The position numbers and the translations under genes were made by a program. This document shows, in pieces, positions 42,447 through 51,015 of a stretch of 64,000 bases of DNA (position 1 is the stretch's first letter; the number at the start of each line of letters is the position of its first letter). This stretch comes from Propionibacteriaceae bacterium (lineage in GTDB: Bacteria; Actinomycetota; Actinomycetes; Propionibacteriales; Propionibacteriaceae): assembly GCA_016717345.1 (NCBI GenBank), contig JADKFR010000006.1:1-64000 (forward strand). Reading direction: 5' to 3'. The notes beneath the pieces were generated by a model, which saw only the letters and a list, made by a program, of their open reading frames with translations, did not search any database and was not told where the DNA came from.

Positions 42447-43531
42447 TGGGCGGCGAACCGGGCTCGCTGGGCCAGGACGGCCACCACCCGGTCGTTGGTG
42501 GCCGGATCGGCCAAGCTGATCCGGACCCCGTCCCCCGGATAGCCCCGGACCAGGATGTCGGCGGCGTCGAAAGCGTCCATCAACTCGGAGAACAACGGCT
42601 CCGACGCCCGCAGCCACACGAAGTTCGCGCTGCTGTCCGGCGTCCTCCAGCCGAGCGCCCGCAGAGCGGTGAGCATCCGCTCCCGCTCCCCGACCACCGC
42701 GTCGGCGCGCCGGGCTACCTCGTCGCGCGCTGCCAGGGCAGCGATGCCGGCCGCTTGGGCGACGGCGCTGACGCCGAACGGGATGGCGGTTCGGCGCAGG
42801 GCCTCGGCGACCGGGTCCGCTGCCACGGCGTACCCGACCCTGAGCCCAGCCAGCCCGTACGCCTTGGACAGGGTGCGGAGCAGGCACAGATTCGGGTGGG
42901 ACTCCAGGAGGTCCAGGCTGCGGCTGGACCCGAACCCGCAGAACTCCAGGTACGCCTCGTCGAGCACCACCAGGACGTGGCGGGGTACGGCGTGGAGGAA
43001 GGCCTCGAATTCGGGAGCGGGAATGGCCACACCGGTCGGATTATTCGGTGAACACACCAGAACGACCCGGGTGCGGTCGGTGATGGCCGCGGCCATGGCG
43101 ATCAGGTCGTGACCCTCGTCAGCCCGGAGCGGGACCCGGACTGCCGTCGCACCGGCGATCGCGGCGAGGATGGGGTACGCCTCGAAGGAGCGCCACGCGA
43201 AGACCACCTCGTCGCCGGCGTCACAGAAGGCCGTGATGACCTGTTGCAGCACAGCGACGCTGCCCGGACCCACTGCCACCTCGGCCACCGGCCGTCCGAG
43301 CGCCTCGGCGATCACCTCGCGAAGGGCGATGCACCCCATATCGGGATACCGGTTGGCGCGCTGACCGGCCGCGGTGATGGCCTCCAGCACTCCAGGCAGC
43401 GGGGGCTCGTGACTCTCGTTGGAGGCCAGGGCCGCGGTGGTCGGGGACGCTGAGCGCCGGCCGGCGACATACCCGGGAAGGTCGAGGACGGCCTGACGAG
43501 GAGTCGGCCTGAGGTCGGGAGCAGTTGGCAC
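42443..43531 (-). CDS. Aromatic/histidinol-phosphate-type aminotransferase
   Basis: 362 residues of the HisC/aromatic aminotransferase group. ASNESHEPPLPGV, RYPDMGCIALREVIA, VCSPNNPTGV, VVLDEAYLEF and the PLP lysine in RTLSKAYGLAGLRVGY are present. No other his genes are nearby, and the single-copy context and sequence resemble the Pat/HisC2 aromatic aminotransferases (Rv3772-like), so phenylalanine or tyrosine transamination is more likely than histidine biosynthesis. GTG start; downstream YitT-like gene overlaps it. Confidence 0.86.
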   Translation of the reverse strand: MPTAPDLRPTPRQAVLDLPGYVAGRRSASPTTAALASNESHEPPLPGVLEAITAAGQRANRYPDMGCIALREVIAEALGRPVAEVAVGPGSVAVLQQVITAFCDAGDEVVFAWRSFEAYPILAAIAGATAVRVPLRADEGHDLIAMAAAITDRTRVVLVCSPNNPTGVAIPAPEFEAFLHAVPRHVLVVLDEAYLEFCGFGSSRSLDLLESHPNLCLLRTLSKAYGLAGLRVGYAVAADPVAEALRRTAIPFGVSAVAQAAGIAALAARDEVARRADAVVGERERMLTALRALGWRTPDSSANFVWLRASEPLFSELMDAFDAADILVRGYPGDGVRISLADPATNDRVVAVLAQRARFAAQ

Positions 43532-43538
43532 CCGGGCA

Positions 43539-44120
43539 TCATGTCAGGTTCGCACCGAAGCTGAACTCCTCGACCACCCGGTAGCGCGGGCCGCCGCGCG
43601 TGAGGTCGGAGTCCAGCAGGACGAAGCCGCCCACCTCCCAGGCGAAGCCGCCGAAGCTGTCGAGGACCCCCAACCACCGACGGGCCTGAAAGCCGCGATT
43701 ACTGCGGGCCAGGGTGAGGTGGGGACGGTACCGCCCACCTTCGACGGCAATGCCGGCCCGGGCGGCCGCCGTCCGGGTTCGGCGGGCGAGGTGTCCCAGT
43801 TCGGGGGCGCCGAGTCCCACGCCGAGCCACAGCACCCGTGCCGCATCCGGATTCGGGAAGCAGCCCGCGCCGCCGAGGTCGAGGCTGAAGGGGGTGGCGG
43901 TGGCAGCGACCCGGTCCAGGTTCGGTACCAGGTTCGCGACGCCGTCGTCAGTGACATCGCCCAGGAAAGCAAGGGTCAGGTGCCAGTGATCCGGGGCCAC
44001 CCAGCGCAGCTGGGGTTCGGCGCCGTTGCCCACCTGCTGACGTCGCGGCTCCACGAAGGCATCGAGTCGGGTGACGACGGGTGCCGGTGGAATCACGGCG
44101 ACGAAGAGTCTGCGAGGCAT
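43539..44120 (-). CDS. thpR: RNA 2',3'-cyclic phosphodiesterase (ThpR)
   Basis: A 193-residue 2H phosphoesterase with the two HxTx motifs HLTL at 47-50 and 134-137. RLFVAVIPP starts it, and LTLAFLGDV and YRPHLTLARS surround the motifs. Members open 2',3'-cyclic phosphates or ligate tRNA halves. It ends 7 bases before the aminotransferase start on the same strand, so the three minus-strand genes may share a transcript. Confidence 0.9.
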   Translation of the reverse strand: MPRRLFVAVIPPAPVVTRLDAFVEPRRQQVGNGAEPQLRWVAPDHWHLTLAFLGDVTDDGVANLVPNLDRVAATATPFSLDLGGAGCFPNPDAARVLWLGVGLGAPELGHLARRTRTAAARAGIAVEGGRYRPHLTLARSNRGFQARRWLGVLDSFGGFAWEVGGFVLLDSDLTRGGPRYRVVEEFSFGANLT

Positions 44121-44215
44121 TGAACGGCGGGGTTTGGCGGCGGCTGTCCTGTCATTGTGTCATCCCGGGCTTCCCCACGGGAATATCCTTGTCCCGACCA
44201 CCAGCGAGGAGCACC

Positions 44216-44785
44216 ATGTCCGGCACAGCAGAGATCCACGACGCCACGTTGACCCCCACCAAGCTCGAACTCCTGGCAGGCTGGCTGCCTGGCCAGCCCT
44301 GGTTCGAGGGCCCTGCCGACGACCTGACCCGGGTCGCATCCTTCCGCTTCGTCGATCCGGACGGAGAAGTCGGTGTCGAGACCATCCTGGTGGGGTCGGG
44401 GGGCGTCACGTACCAGGTTCCTGTCACCTACCGCAACGAGCCGCTGGAGGAGGCGACACGATCCCTCATCGGCGAACTGGACCACTCCGTCCTCGGCCAC
44501 CGGTGGGTCTATGACGCGGTCGGCGACCCGGTCTACGTCACCGAGTTGTTCCGGGTGATCCACGAAGGCGACAACGAAGCCGACGTGTCCATCGGCGAGA
44601 AGTCCATGACGGTCGAGGGAAGCGGGATCACCGCGGTTTCGAACGCCGCCACCGAAGCCGCGCGCATCGTGCGCGTGCTGGACGGGAATCACCTCCCCCC
44701 GGGACGGCACCCGCTGGGTGTCCTGACCGGGTCCTGGACGGACGCCGACGGCAAGCACGAAGAGATCCTGGCCATCGTGCGGTGA
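44216..44785 (+). CDS. Maltokinase N-terminal cap-like domain protein
   Basis: A 189-residue stand-alone protein resembling the N-cap of maltokinase. TPTKLELLAGWLPGQPWFEG, SFRFVDPDGEVGVETILVG, TYQVPVTYRNEPLEEA and GHRWVYDAVGDPVYVTELFRVI are the family segments. No kinase domain follows, so it should not be catalytic itself. Function unknown. An AGGAG site precedes the ATG. A TATCCT box at 44184-44189 could be its -10. Confidence 0.8.
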   Translation: MSGTAEIHDATLTPTKLELLAGWLPGQPWFEGPADDLTRVASFRFVDPDGEVGVETILVGSGGVTYQVPVTYRNEPLEEATRSLIGELDHSVLGHRWVYDAVGDPVYVTELFRVIHEGDNEADVSIGEKSMTVEGSGITAVSNAATEAARIVRVLDGNHLPPGRHPLGVLTGSWTDADGKHEEILAIVR

Positions 44786-44815
44786 TCTCACCGGCCATCC
44801 CAGGCAGGAGACACC

Positions 44816-46093
44816 ATGACCGGTGACGAACCTTCAACGTCCGACCTTCGACGACGCCTCGCCGCGGTGGAAGCCGAGAACGACGCCCTGCGTCAATCCG
44901 TGAAGCCGGGCGATGGACGCCGCCCCCGGGGCGGACTCGGGCGCACCCTGGTCGCGACGATCCTCATCGTGCTCGGAGTGCTGATGGCCCCGATGGCGGT
45001 GGTGACCGGTTGGGCCAAGGCCACGCTGACCGACACCGATGCCTTCGTGGCGACCTACGCGCCCCTTGCCCACGACCCCGAGGTGCAGCAGTTCGTCGTC
45101 GACCGCGTCGTGAACGCCATCGACGAAAAGCTGAACATCGATGGCCTCACGACGGACATCGTCAACGGGCTGATCGGGCTCGGGACCCCCCCGCGAACGA
45201 CGGCGGCCCTGCAGGCACTCCAGGGTGCCGCCGCCCAGGGCATTCGATCCACGATCACTCGCAGCGTCGACGGCCTGGTTCGCTCGGATTCGTTCGCGAC
45301 CGTCTGGGCCGAGACGCTGCGGGTCAGCCACCAGCAGACCATCGCGTTGCTGGAGAACCACCCTGATGCGGTGGTTCGAGCCGGCCAGGACGGCAGCATC
45401 GGAATCCAGTTGGCCCCGCTGATCACGGCCGCCAAGGAGCGCCTGGTGGCGGAGGGGTTCGCTTTCGCCTCGGCGATCCCGGTCATCGATCGGACGGTGG
45501 TGGTCGCCCAGGCCGACGCCTTGCCGACCATCAGGGCCATCTACGCCCTCACCCTGACCGTCGGTATCTGGCAGCCGTGGGTGGTGCTCACCATGCTGCT
45601 GGGAGGCGTGCTGTTGTCGCGGAGCAAGCCCAGAGCCACCATCTGGGCCGCAGCCGGTTTCGGCCTGTCGATGCTGGGGCTGCTGGTCGGCTTCAGTTGG
45701 GCACGGATCCTGATGCTCACCTCCATCCCGCAATCGGTGCTTCCTGGAAGCGTCGGCGGCTCCCTGTTTGACGCCGCGACGGAGTCGATGCAGCGCACTG
45801 CCACGACCGCGCTCGTCGCGGGCGTGGTGATCGCGATGGTTGCCTGGCTCGCGGGTCCGTTCGAAACCCCGCGCACGCTTCGGCGGCTGTACACCGACGG
45901 GGTGGCAAGGCTGCGGGTAGCCGCAGCCCGCAACGGGCTGAGCACCGGCGCTCTCGGCGGGTGGTTCCATCGGCAGCGAACCCTGCTGTTGGCCGGCATC
46001 GGCCTCGTGGCGGGCCTGGTGCTCACCTTCGCCCGGCCCCTCACCCCCAGGGGATCGGGTGGACATTGGCAGCCGGCGTGCTGGCCGTGGTAG
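44816..46093 (+). CDS. Multi-pass membrane protein, C-terminal end frameshifted
   Basis: 425 residues as read. A short acidic coiled coil (DLRRRLAAVEAENDALRQ) is followed by TM1 (about 43-62). An extracytoplasmic helical domain of about 170 residues (70-240) comes next, then several hydrophobic helices. No characterised family is recognised. The reading frame is lost at a run of five C's (46044-46048): after LVLTFARPLTP the text becomes RGSGGHWQPACWPW. One more C would give QGIGWTLAAGVLAVVAVTLIE and a stop at 46197, completing a final helix. The downstream remnant is 46094-46197. Confidence 0.8.
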   Translation: MTGDEPSTSDLRRRLAAVEAENDALRQSVKPGDGRRPRGGLGRTLVATILIVLGVLMAPMAVVTGWAKATLTDTDAFVATYAPLAHDPEVQQFVVDRVVNAIDEKLNIDGLTTDIVNGLIGLGTPPRTTAALQALQGAAAQGIRSTITRSVDGLVRSDSFATVWAETLRVSHQQTIALLENHPDAVVRAGQDGSIGIQLAPLITAAKERLVAEGFAFASAIPVIDRTVVVAQADALPTIRAIYALTLTVGIWQPWVVLTMLLGGVLLSRSKPRATIWAAAGFGLSMLGLLVGFSWARILMLTSIPQSVLPGSVGGSLFDAATESMQRTATTALVAGVVIAMVAWLAGPFETPRTLRRLYTDGVARLRVAAARNGLSTGALGGWFHRQRTLLLAGIGLVAGLVLTFARPLTPRGSGGHWQPACWPW

Positions 46094-46199
46094 CCGTCAC
46101 CCTGATCGAGCGTCCACCCGACCCCGGGCTCGGAACACCGTTGGCGGCACCCGGCGAGCCGGAACCCACCGTGGAGTTGCCCACGGGACAGCCCTGAGG

Positions 46200-46856
46200 T
46201 CAGCGATCGCCCGTCAGGATCTGCTCCAGGTTGCGCAGCGTCGTCCCGGCCAGGGTTTCCAGGCAGGTCCAGGTGGGGGCTCTCACCAGCGGAACCACGT
46301 TCGGTACGCCGATCGCGACCGTCCCGGCGGCGATGGCCGAGGCCAGCCCGGTCGGCGAGTCCTCGATGGCGATGCACTGCGACGGGCTCACCCCCAGGCG
46401 CTGGGCGGCGAGCAGGTACGGCTCCGGGTCAGGTTTGCCCCGGGTCACGTCCTCCCCGGCGACGATGCCGGCTAGGGAACCTGACGGGAGGGCGGCGCCC
46501 ACCACCGCGGCCATGGAGCGTGGCGACGTGGTCACGATGACCTGACTGACTCCGGCCAGGGCAAGTTCGCTGACCAGTTCAAGGACGCCGGGACGCCAGA
46601 CCACTCCGGATCGCAGGTGGGCGGTCACCTCATCGATGAGCCGTTCGCCGATCTCGTCGCCGTCGAGCCGCACCCCGGCGGCCTGCAACACAGCCACGGT
46701 GGACTCCAGGTCGCTGCCTACCAGCCGGAGCCCGTCCTGGTGTGACCACGAGCCTCCGTGCTCAGCCACCAGTCGGGCTTGGGCTTTCAGCCAGAACGGC
46801 TCGGAATCGATGAGGGTGCCATCCATGTCCCACAGCACTGCCGCCACGCCGTTCAT
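46200..46856 (-). CDS. HAD-superfamily phosphatase (phosphoglucomutase-like)
   Basis: 218 residues from the ATG at 46856. The HAD core is complete: motif I WDMDGTLIDSEP, the cap with FWLKAQARLVAEHGG, motif II VIVTTSPR, motif III lysine in GKPDPEPYLLAAQRLGV and motif IV CIAIEDSPTGL. It resembles beta-phosphoglucomutase/DOG-type sugar phosphatases. The substrate is not assigned. It converges with the frameshifted membrane gene, whose original stop lies two bases away. Confidence 0.86.
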   Translation of the reverse strand: MNGVAAVLWDMDGTLIDSEPFWLKAQARLVAEHGGSWSHQDGLRLVGSDLESTVAVLQAAGVRLDGDEIGERLIDEVTAHLRSGVVWRPGVLELVSELALAGVSQVIVTTSPRSMAAVVGAALPSGSLAGIVAGEDVTRGKPDPEPYLLAAQRLGVSPSQCIAIEDSPTGLASAIAAGTVAIGVPNVVPLVRAPTWTCLETLAGTTLRNLEQILTGDR

Positions 46857-47424
46857 GACTCTCCAATCCGAGGCGGGCAGCCGCCCCCCAACGCCAGCCT
46901 GCCAGACCGGGGGGTGCCGATGCGGCACAGCGCCCTGAGGCTCGTTATGAGGCGGTTGGCTGGGTCGGGCGGCCGTGACATCGCGCTGGCGTTGGTTATG
47001 AGGCGGTTTCGCCGGGGCATAACCTGCTCTTTCGCGACATGAACGCCTGACCCCGGACGGATGAGGTCCATAACCCGCAGGAAGGCGATAGGGCCGCAGC
47101 GGCGCCTAGGGGGTGTCCCGATGTCTGCCGTCAAACCGCAGGTTCCGGAACGCCGGGTCACCGGCGCCAGCCCGGGCACGAGGTGACCGGCTGTCGGGAA
47201 CGGGCTGCCGTCGCCGACGTCGAGGAGGATGCGGCCTCCGATCCTGACCCGACGCCTGGCATGGAGGATGGCAGAAAGTCACAGCAAGCCCAGCGCCCGT
47301 GGACCCCGCCAGGGGAGCCACCAACAAGGTAACGAGGCGGCGGCCTGGGCTGAGTCGAGGGGCGGGTCCCGCCCGCCGGTGGGAGTTGCTGGCCCACTCG
47401 AGTGGTCCGTGCGACAGTACTGCC
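46857..47424. other. Noncoding stretch of about 570 bases with short repeats
   Basis: No convincing gene is seen. The left half holds four copies of GTTATG/CATAAC in mirror-symmetric positions (see the repeat feature). The right half is GC-rich and contains only poor frames. Its reading frames lack ribosome sites and any recognisable domain. It could be promoter DNA, a decayed gene or a short noncoding RNA. Confidence 0.5.
46944..47075. repeat. Mirror-symmetric GTTATG/CATAAC repeat set
   Basis: Four copies of a six- to seven-base motif: GTTATG at 46944-46949 and 46995-47000, its complement CATAACC at 47018-47024 and 47069-47075. The two left copies share GTTATGAGGCGGTT and are 51 bases apart. 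The two right copies are also 51 bases apart, and the set is symmetric around 47009. Confidence 0.55.
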
Positions 47425-49071
47425 GTGACACGTGCCGGCATCGACTCCCCCCGCGCCTGGTCGATGTGGGTGCTGGGGGTGCTGGCCTACGCGGCCGCCG
47501 TGATGCAGCGGACGAGTTTCGGCGTCGCCAGTGTGATGGCGATGGAGCGGTTCGCCGCCGGCGCCTCACTGGTGAGCTTGTTCGTGGTGGTCCAGTTGTT
47601 GACCTACGCGGTGATGCAGGTGCCGGTCGGAGTGCTGGCGGATCGATTCGGGACTCGGCTGATGGTGGGTTGCGGCGCCGCGCTGATGGCGATTGGTCAA
47701 CTGGACCTCGCGTTCAGCACCAGTGTGGTGTCGGCGATCATCGCCCGCATCCTGGTGGGCGCCGGCGATGCCATGACGTTCACCGCCGTGCTGCGGATGC
47801 TGCCGTCCTGGTTCAGTGCCGGCCGCATCCCGGTGTTGAATCAGCTGACCGGCATGCTGGGCCAGGCGGGGCAGTTGCTGAGTTCGATCCCGTTGGCCGC
47901 CCTGCTCGGGGTGGCCGGCTGGACGTCCTCCTTCGTGGCGGCCGGCCTCGTCTCGGTGGTGGTGGCGGCCGTGGTGCTGGTGCTGCTGCGCAACGCCCCA
48001 CCCGGTGCCCCGGAGTTGAGGGTCGAGGCTGAGGCTGGGGTCCGGCAGCAGGTGATGGACGTGCTGCGCGTCCCGGCCACCCGCCTGGCGTTCTGGATCC
48101 ACTGGATGTGCGCGTTCTGGGGGATGGTGTTCGCGCTGATGTGGGGGTACCCGTTCCTGCTTCACGGGTTGGGGTACCCCCAGCCCGTCGCCGCCGGCCT
48201 GTTCACCGTGCTCGTTCTGGCCGGGGCGCCCTTCGGGCCGCTGATCGGGCTGCTCAGCCGACGGGCCCCGTTGCAGCGCACGAACCTGGCGCTCGTGCTG
48301 TCGGTGATGGCGGCGGTGCCGTGGTTGGCGGTCCTGCTGTGGCCGGGCCAGGCTCCGGTGTGGCTACTGGTGGTCCTGATGGTCGGGATCGCGGCCGCCG
48401 GCCCCGGATCGGCGATCGGCTTTGACGTGGCCCGGGCGTCGAACCCGTTGCACCGCATCGGGACGGCGAGTGGGGTGGTGATCGTGGGCGGCTTCTTCGC
48501 CGGGCTGGTGAACATCTTCGTGGTCGGCCTGGTGCTGGACCTTCTGGGTGGCTACTCAATGACGTCGTTCCGCTGGGCGATGGCGACCCAATTCCTGTTC
48601 TGGGGCATCGGCGTGGTGGGGGCCTACCGGGCCCGTGCGGCCGCACGGCGTGTGGATCGCGACCGGGGTGTCCGCCACCCCCCACTGGTGGAGGTGCTTC
48701 GCAGGGAGGCCGCGAACTGGCTGGTCCAGTGGCGGATCTTCCGCTCACCCGCCTCGGTGGGGTCTACGCGCGATGCGCTGGAACTCGTCGTTTCAGACGG
48801 CCGCAGCGTCCGTCTCGCCGCCGTCCTGCCGGGGACGGGCGGACGACTCGTCGCCATCGACGTGGCGCCGCCACAGGCCACGGCTTCCTGGTGGTCGCAG
48901 CGGGTCGCTGACTACCTGGAGGTGGTCGGCACCGAAGAATTGGAGGTCGGAGCGATCGAAGTGCGGTGCGCTGATCCTGACACCACGAACCAGGTGCGGA
49001 CCCTGATCGCCGACGAGGTGACTCGCCGACGGGCTGCGCTGTCGTTCGAGGTGGTGACGAGGGGCCGTTGA
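47425..49071 (+). CDS. MFS transporter with an extra C-terminal cytosolic domain
   Basis: 548 residues from the GTG at 47425. About twelve hydrophobic helices fill residues 12-405, with the MFS loop ADRFGTRLMVG and ARILVGAGDAMTFTAVLRMLPSWF. This resembles the nitrate/nitrite or oxalate-type branch loosely; the substrate is unknown. After the last helix about 130 residues are soluble. This domain (REAANWLVQWRIFRSPASVG and on) has no recognised family and is predicted to be cytosolic. Such an appended domain is unusual and may be regulatory. Confidence 0.8.
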   Translation: MTRAGIDSPRAWSMWVLGVLAYAAAVMQRTSFGVASVMAMERFAAGASLVSLFVVVQLLTYAVMQVPVGVLADRFGTRLMVGCGAALMAIGQLDLAFSTSVVSAIIARILVGAGDAMTFTAVLRMLPSWFSAGRIPVLNQLTGMLGQAGQLLSSIPLAALLGVAGWTSSFVAAGLVSVVVAAVVLVLLRNAPPGAPELRVEAEAGVRQQVMDVLRVPATRLAFWIHWMCAFWGMVFALMWGYPFLLHGLGYPQPVAAGLFTVLVLAGAPFGPLIGLLSRRAPLQRTNLALVLSVMAAVPWLAVLLWPGQAPVWLLVVLMVGIAAAGPGSAIGFDVARASNPLHRIGTASGVVIVGGFFAGLVNIFVVGLVLDLLGGYSMTSFRWAMATQFLFWGIGVVGAYRARAAARRVDRDRGVRHPPLVEVLRREAANWLVQWRIFRSPASVGSTRDALELVVSDGRSVRLAAVLPGTGGRLVAIDVAPPQATASWWSQRVADYLEVVGTEELEVGAIEVRCADPDTTNQVRTLIADEVTRRRAALSFEVVTRGR

Positions 49072-49139
49072 GGCGGACCGCTACGTTGGGTGCTGCACCG
49101 GCCTCAGCCGATGCTCAGCCGACCCGAAGGGATCGCCCG

Positions 49140-49754
49140 ATGGCCACAGTCATCTCGACCTTGTTCATCTCCGCCGACGGCGTCGCCGAGATCGATCCCG
49201 CCTGGCACTTCCCCTACTTCGACGACACGATGGGGCGGGCGGTCGGCGAGGACTACGACACCGCCGACGTCCTGCTCCTGGGGCGCGTGACCTACGACAG
49301 CTTTGCTGGCGCCTGGCCGGAGCGGGAAGCCGCTGGTGGCGAGGACGCGCCGTTCGCCAGACAGCTCGGGGACCTTCGCAAAGTGGTCGTGTCGCGCCAG
49401 CCTCTCACCTTTTCCTGGCGCAATTCCGAGGTGATCGCCAGTGACCTCATCGCGGCAGTGGCCGCGCTGCGAGCCGACGACGGACTCAGGGCCGTCCTGA
49501 TCCCGGGCTCCCTGTCGGTGGTGCAGCAATTGCTGGCCGCGGGCCTGGTCGATGAACTCCGCCTGCTCGTCCACCCGGTGGCCGCGCGCAAGGGCCGACG
49601 GCTCTTCGATGAGGGCGAGTCCCCCTATCACCTGAAGCTGATCTCGGCGAGGGCGTTCCCGACCGGGGTGATCCGGGTGATCTACGCCCCGACCAGCGCG
49701 CCGGCCCCCGTGGGCTACGACGAGGTCACCAGCAACGTGCCCGACGGGCAGTAG
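49140..49754 (+). CDS. Dihydrofolate reductase-like family protein (RibD C-terminal type)
   Basis: 204 residues. The RibD_C/DHFR-like fold has TLFISADGVAEI at the start, the LLGRVTYDSFAGAWPE motif, KVVVSRQPL, VLIPGSLSVVQQLLAAGLVDELRLLVHPV and RRLFDEG. Relatives are stand-alone NADPH-dependent reductases of unknown substrate. The ATG at 49140 has an AAGGGA site. It converges with the transporter gene that follows, with a 9-base gap. Confidence 0.87.
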   Translation: MATVISTLFISADGVAEIDPAWHFPYFDDTMGRAVGEDYDTADVLLLGRVTYDSFAGAWPEREAAGGEDAPFARQLGDLRKVVVSRQPLTFSWRNSEVIASDLIAAVAALRADDGLRAVLIPGSLSVVQQLLAAGLVDELRLLVHPVAARKGRRLFDEGESPYHLKLISARAFPTGVIRVIYAPTSAPAPVGYDEVTSNVPDGQ

Positions 49755-49763
49755 CCACGACGA

Positions 49764-50975
49764 CTACCGGCCGATGCCGGCGGCGATGATGCTCGTCACG
49801 ATGACCGAGGTGATGGTGACCGTGGAGAATCCCGCCACGATCATCTTCGGCAGGATGTCGCCTTCGATTGCGGCAACCTCCTCGGGGGTCTCCCCCGCGC
49901 CCTTGGCTGCCTCCTGCGACAGGATCATCGTGCCGGGGAAGCCGTACAGCGAGGTGAGCCCGATCGCGACCGACATCGAGACGCTGTAGCCGAGCAGCTT
50001 GCCCATCCCAGCGGAGAACAGCCCGATCCCGAGCACACCGAACACGAAAGCGATCAGCAGGGGCAGCGCGAGGGCCGCAAGGTCCGCAGGCCGCAGGGTG
50101 GCCAACGGGCCGAACACCATGATCATGATCGCCAGCATCATCAGCCCGAACGCGTCGATGCCACTGAGCACCGACGGCTTGAACACCCCGGTGGTGCGCA
50201 GGGCGATGCCGAAGATGAGCGCCATCACGAAGGTGTTCAGGATGCCGGACGTCAGGTTGTTGATGCCGATACTCACCAGCACCACGATCCCGACCGCGAA
50301 CAGCGTGCCAGGGGTGGTGCGCAGGAAGGCCGGCAGCTTTCCCTGGCTGGCGGGCGTGCTGTCGTCCACCACCGCGGGGGCCTCCAGCCGGCCAGCCCGG
50401 TACTCGTCCCGCAGCCGCGCAGCCTCCTTGCGCAGGATCAACGAGGTGAGCGGGAACCCGACCAGGCCCTGCAGAGCGGCGATCAGGACGGGGAAGGCGG
50501 CGACATTGCTCAGGCCGACCCCCAGGGCTGCCTCCTGCACGATCAGGACGGAGATGGTCCCCCCCGACAAGGCGCCGGTGGCCGCGATCACGAAGTCGCG
50601 ACCGGTGGCGATGAGTTCACCGTAGTCACCGGGCGGACGGTTGCCGCCGAAGAGGAAGCCGGCGATCAGGAGCAGCACCCCGATGCCGATCACCGTCGAG
50701 ATGCCGATCAGGAGGGTCTTCCACTGTCGCTTGAAGTCGTCGAGGCTGATCATCGTCCCCAAGTGGACGATGATGAAGCCGACCACGACCCCGGCCAGCC
50801 CCAGCAGTGACGAGCTCGCCAACAGGTCCGGGGGAAACAGGCCGGTCATGAAGCCGACCAGGAAGATCAGCGACGCCACGAAGAGGCTCGACAGCAGGGA
50901 TTGGGTCTTCTTGGCCACCCAATCGCTGATGGTCCAGACCAGCATGACCACGACGAAAGCGACGACGGCGTTCAT
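49764..50975 (-). CDS. Polytopic membrane protein, probable transporter of unknown family
   Basis: 403 residues from the ATG at 50975, about eleven hydrophobic helices. It has a repeated Gly-rich half-helix pattern (ALSGGTISVLIVQEAALGVGLSNVAAFPVLIAALQG and the late SVSMSVAIGLTSLYGFPGTMILSQEAAKG), as in two-fold inverted transporters such as GltS-like carriers. I do not recognise the family with certainty. A cytosolic linker with RKEAARLRDEYRAG lies in the middle. It is the last of three consecutive transporter genes on this strand. Confidence 0.68.
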   Translation of the reverse strand: MNAVVAFVVVMLVWTISDWVAKKTQSLLSSLFVASLIFLVGFMTGLFPPDLLASSSLLGLAGVVVGFIIVHLGTMISLDDFKRQWKTLLIGISTVIGIGVLLLIAGFLFGGNRPPGDYGELIATGRDFVIAATGALSGGTISVLIVQEAALGVGLSNVAAFPVLIAALQGLVGFPLTSLILRKEAARLRDEYRAGRLEAPAVVDDSTPASQGKLPAFLRTTPGTLFAVGIVVLVSIGINNLTSGILNTFVMALIFGIALRTTGVFKPSVLSGIDAFGLMMLAIMIMVFGPLATLRPADLAALALPLLIAFVFGVLGIGLFSAGMGKLLGYSVSMSVAIGLTSLYGFPGTMILSQEAAKGAGETPEEVAAIEGDILPKMIVAGFSTVTITSVIVTSIIAAGIGR

Positions 50976-51015
50976 GGCGTGAGCTCCATTCCTTGGGGGG
51001 TCCTGCGTGACGCGG

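Noticed and set aside
42443..43531. Assignment as HisC of histidine biosynthesis
   Set aside because: No his operon genes are adjacent and the sequence is closer to stand-alone aromatic aminotransferases.
46857..47424. Several open frames of about 100 codons in the noncoding stretch
   Set aside because: No ribosome sites, no domain, and an Arg/Pro-rich composition as expected from random GC-rich DNA.
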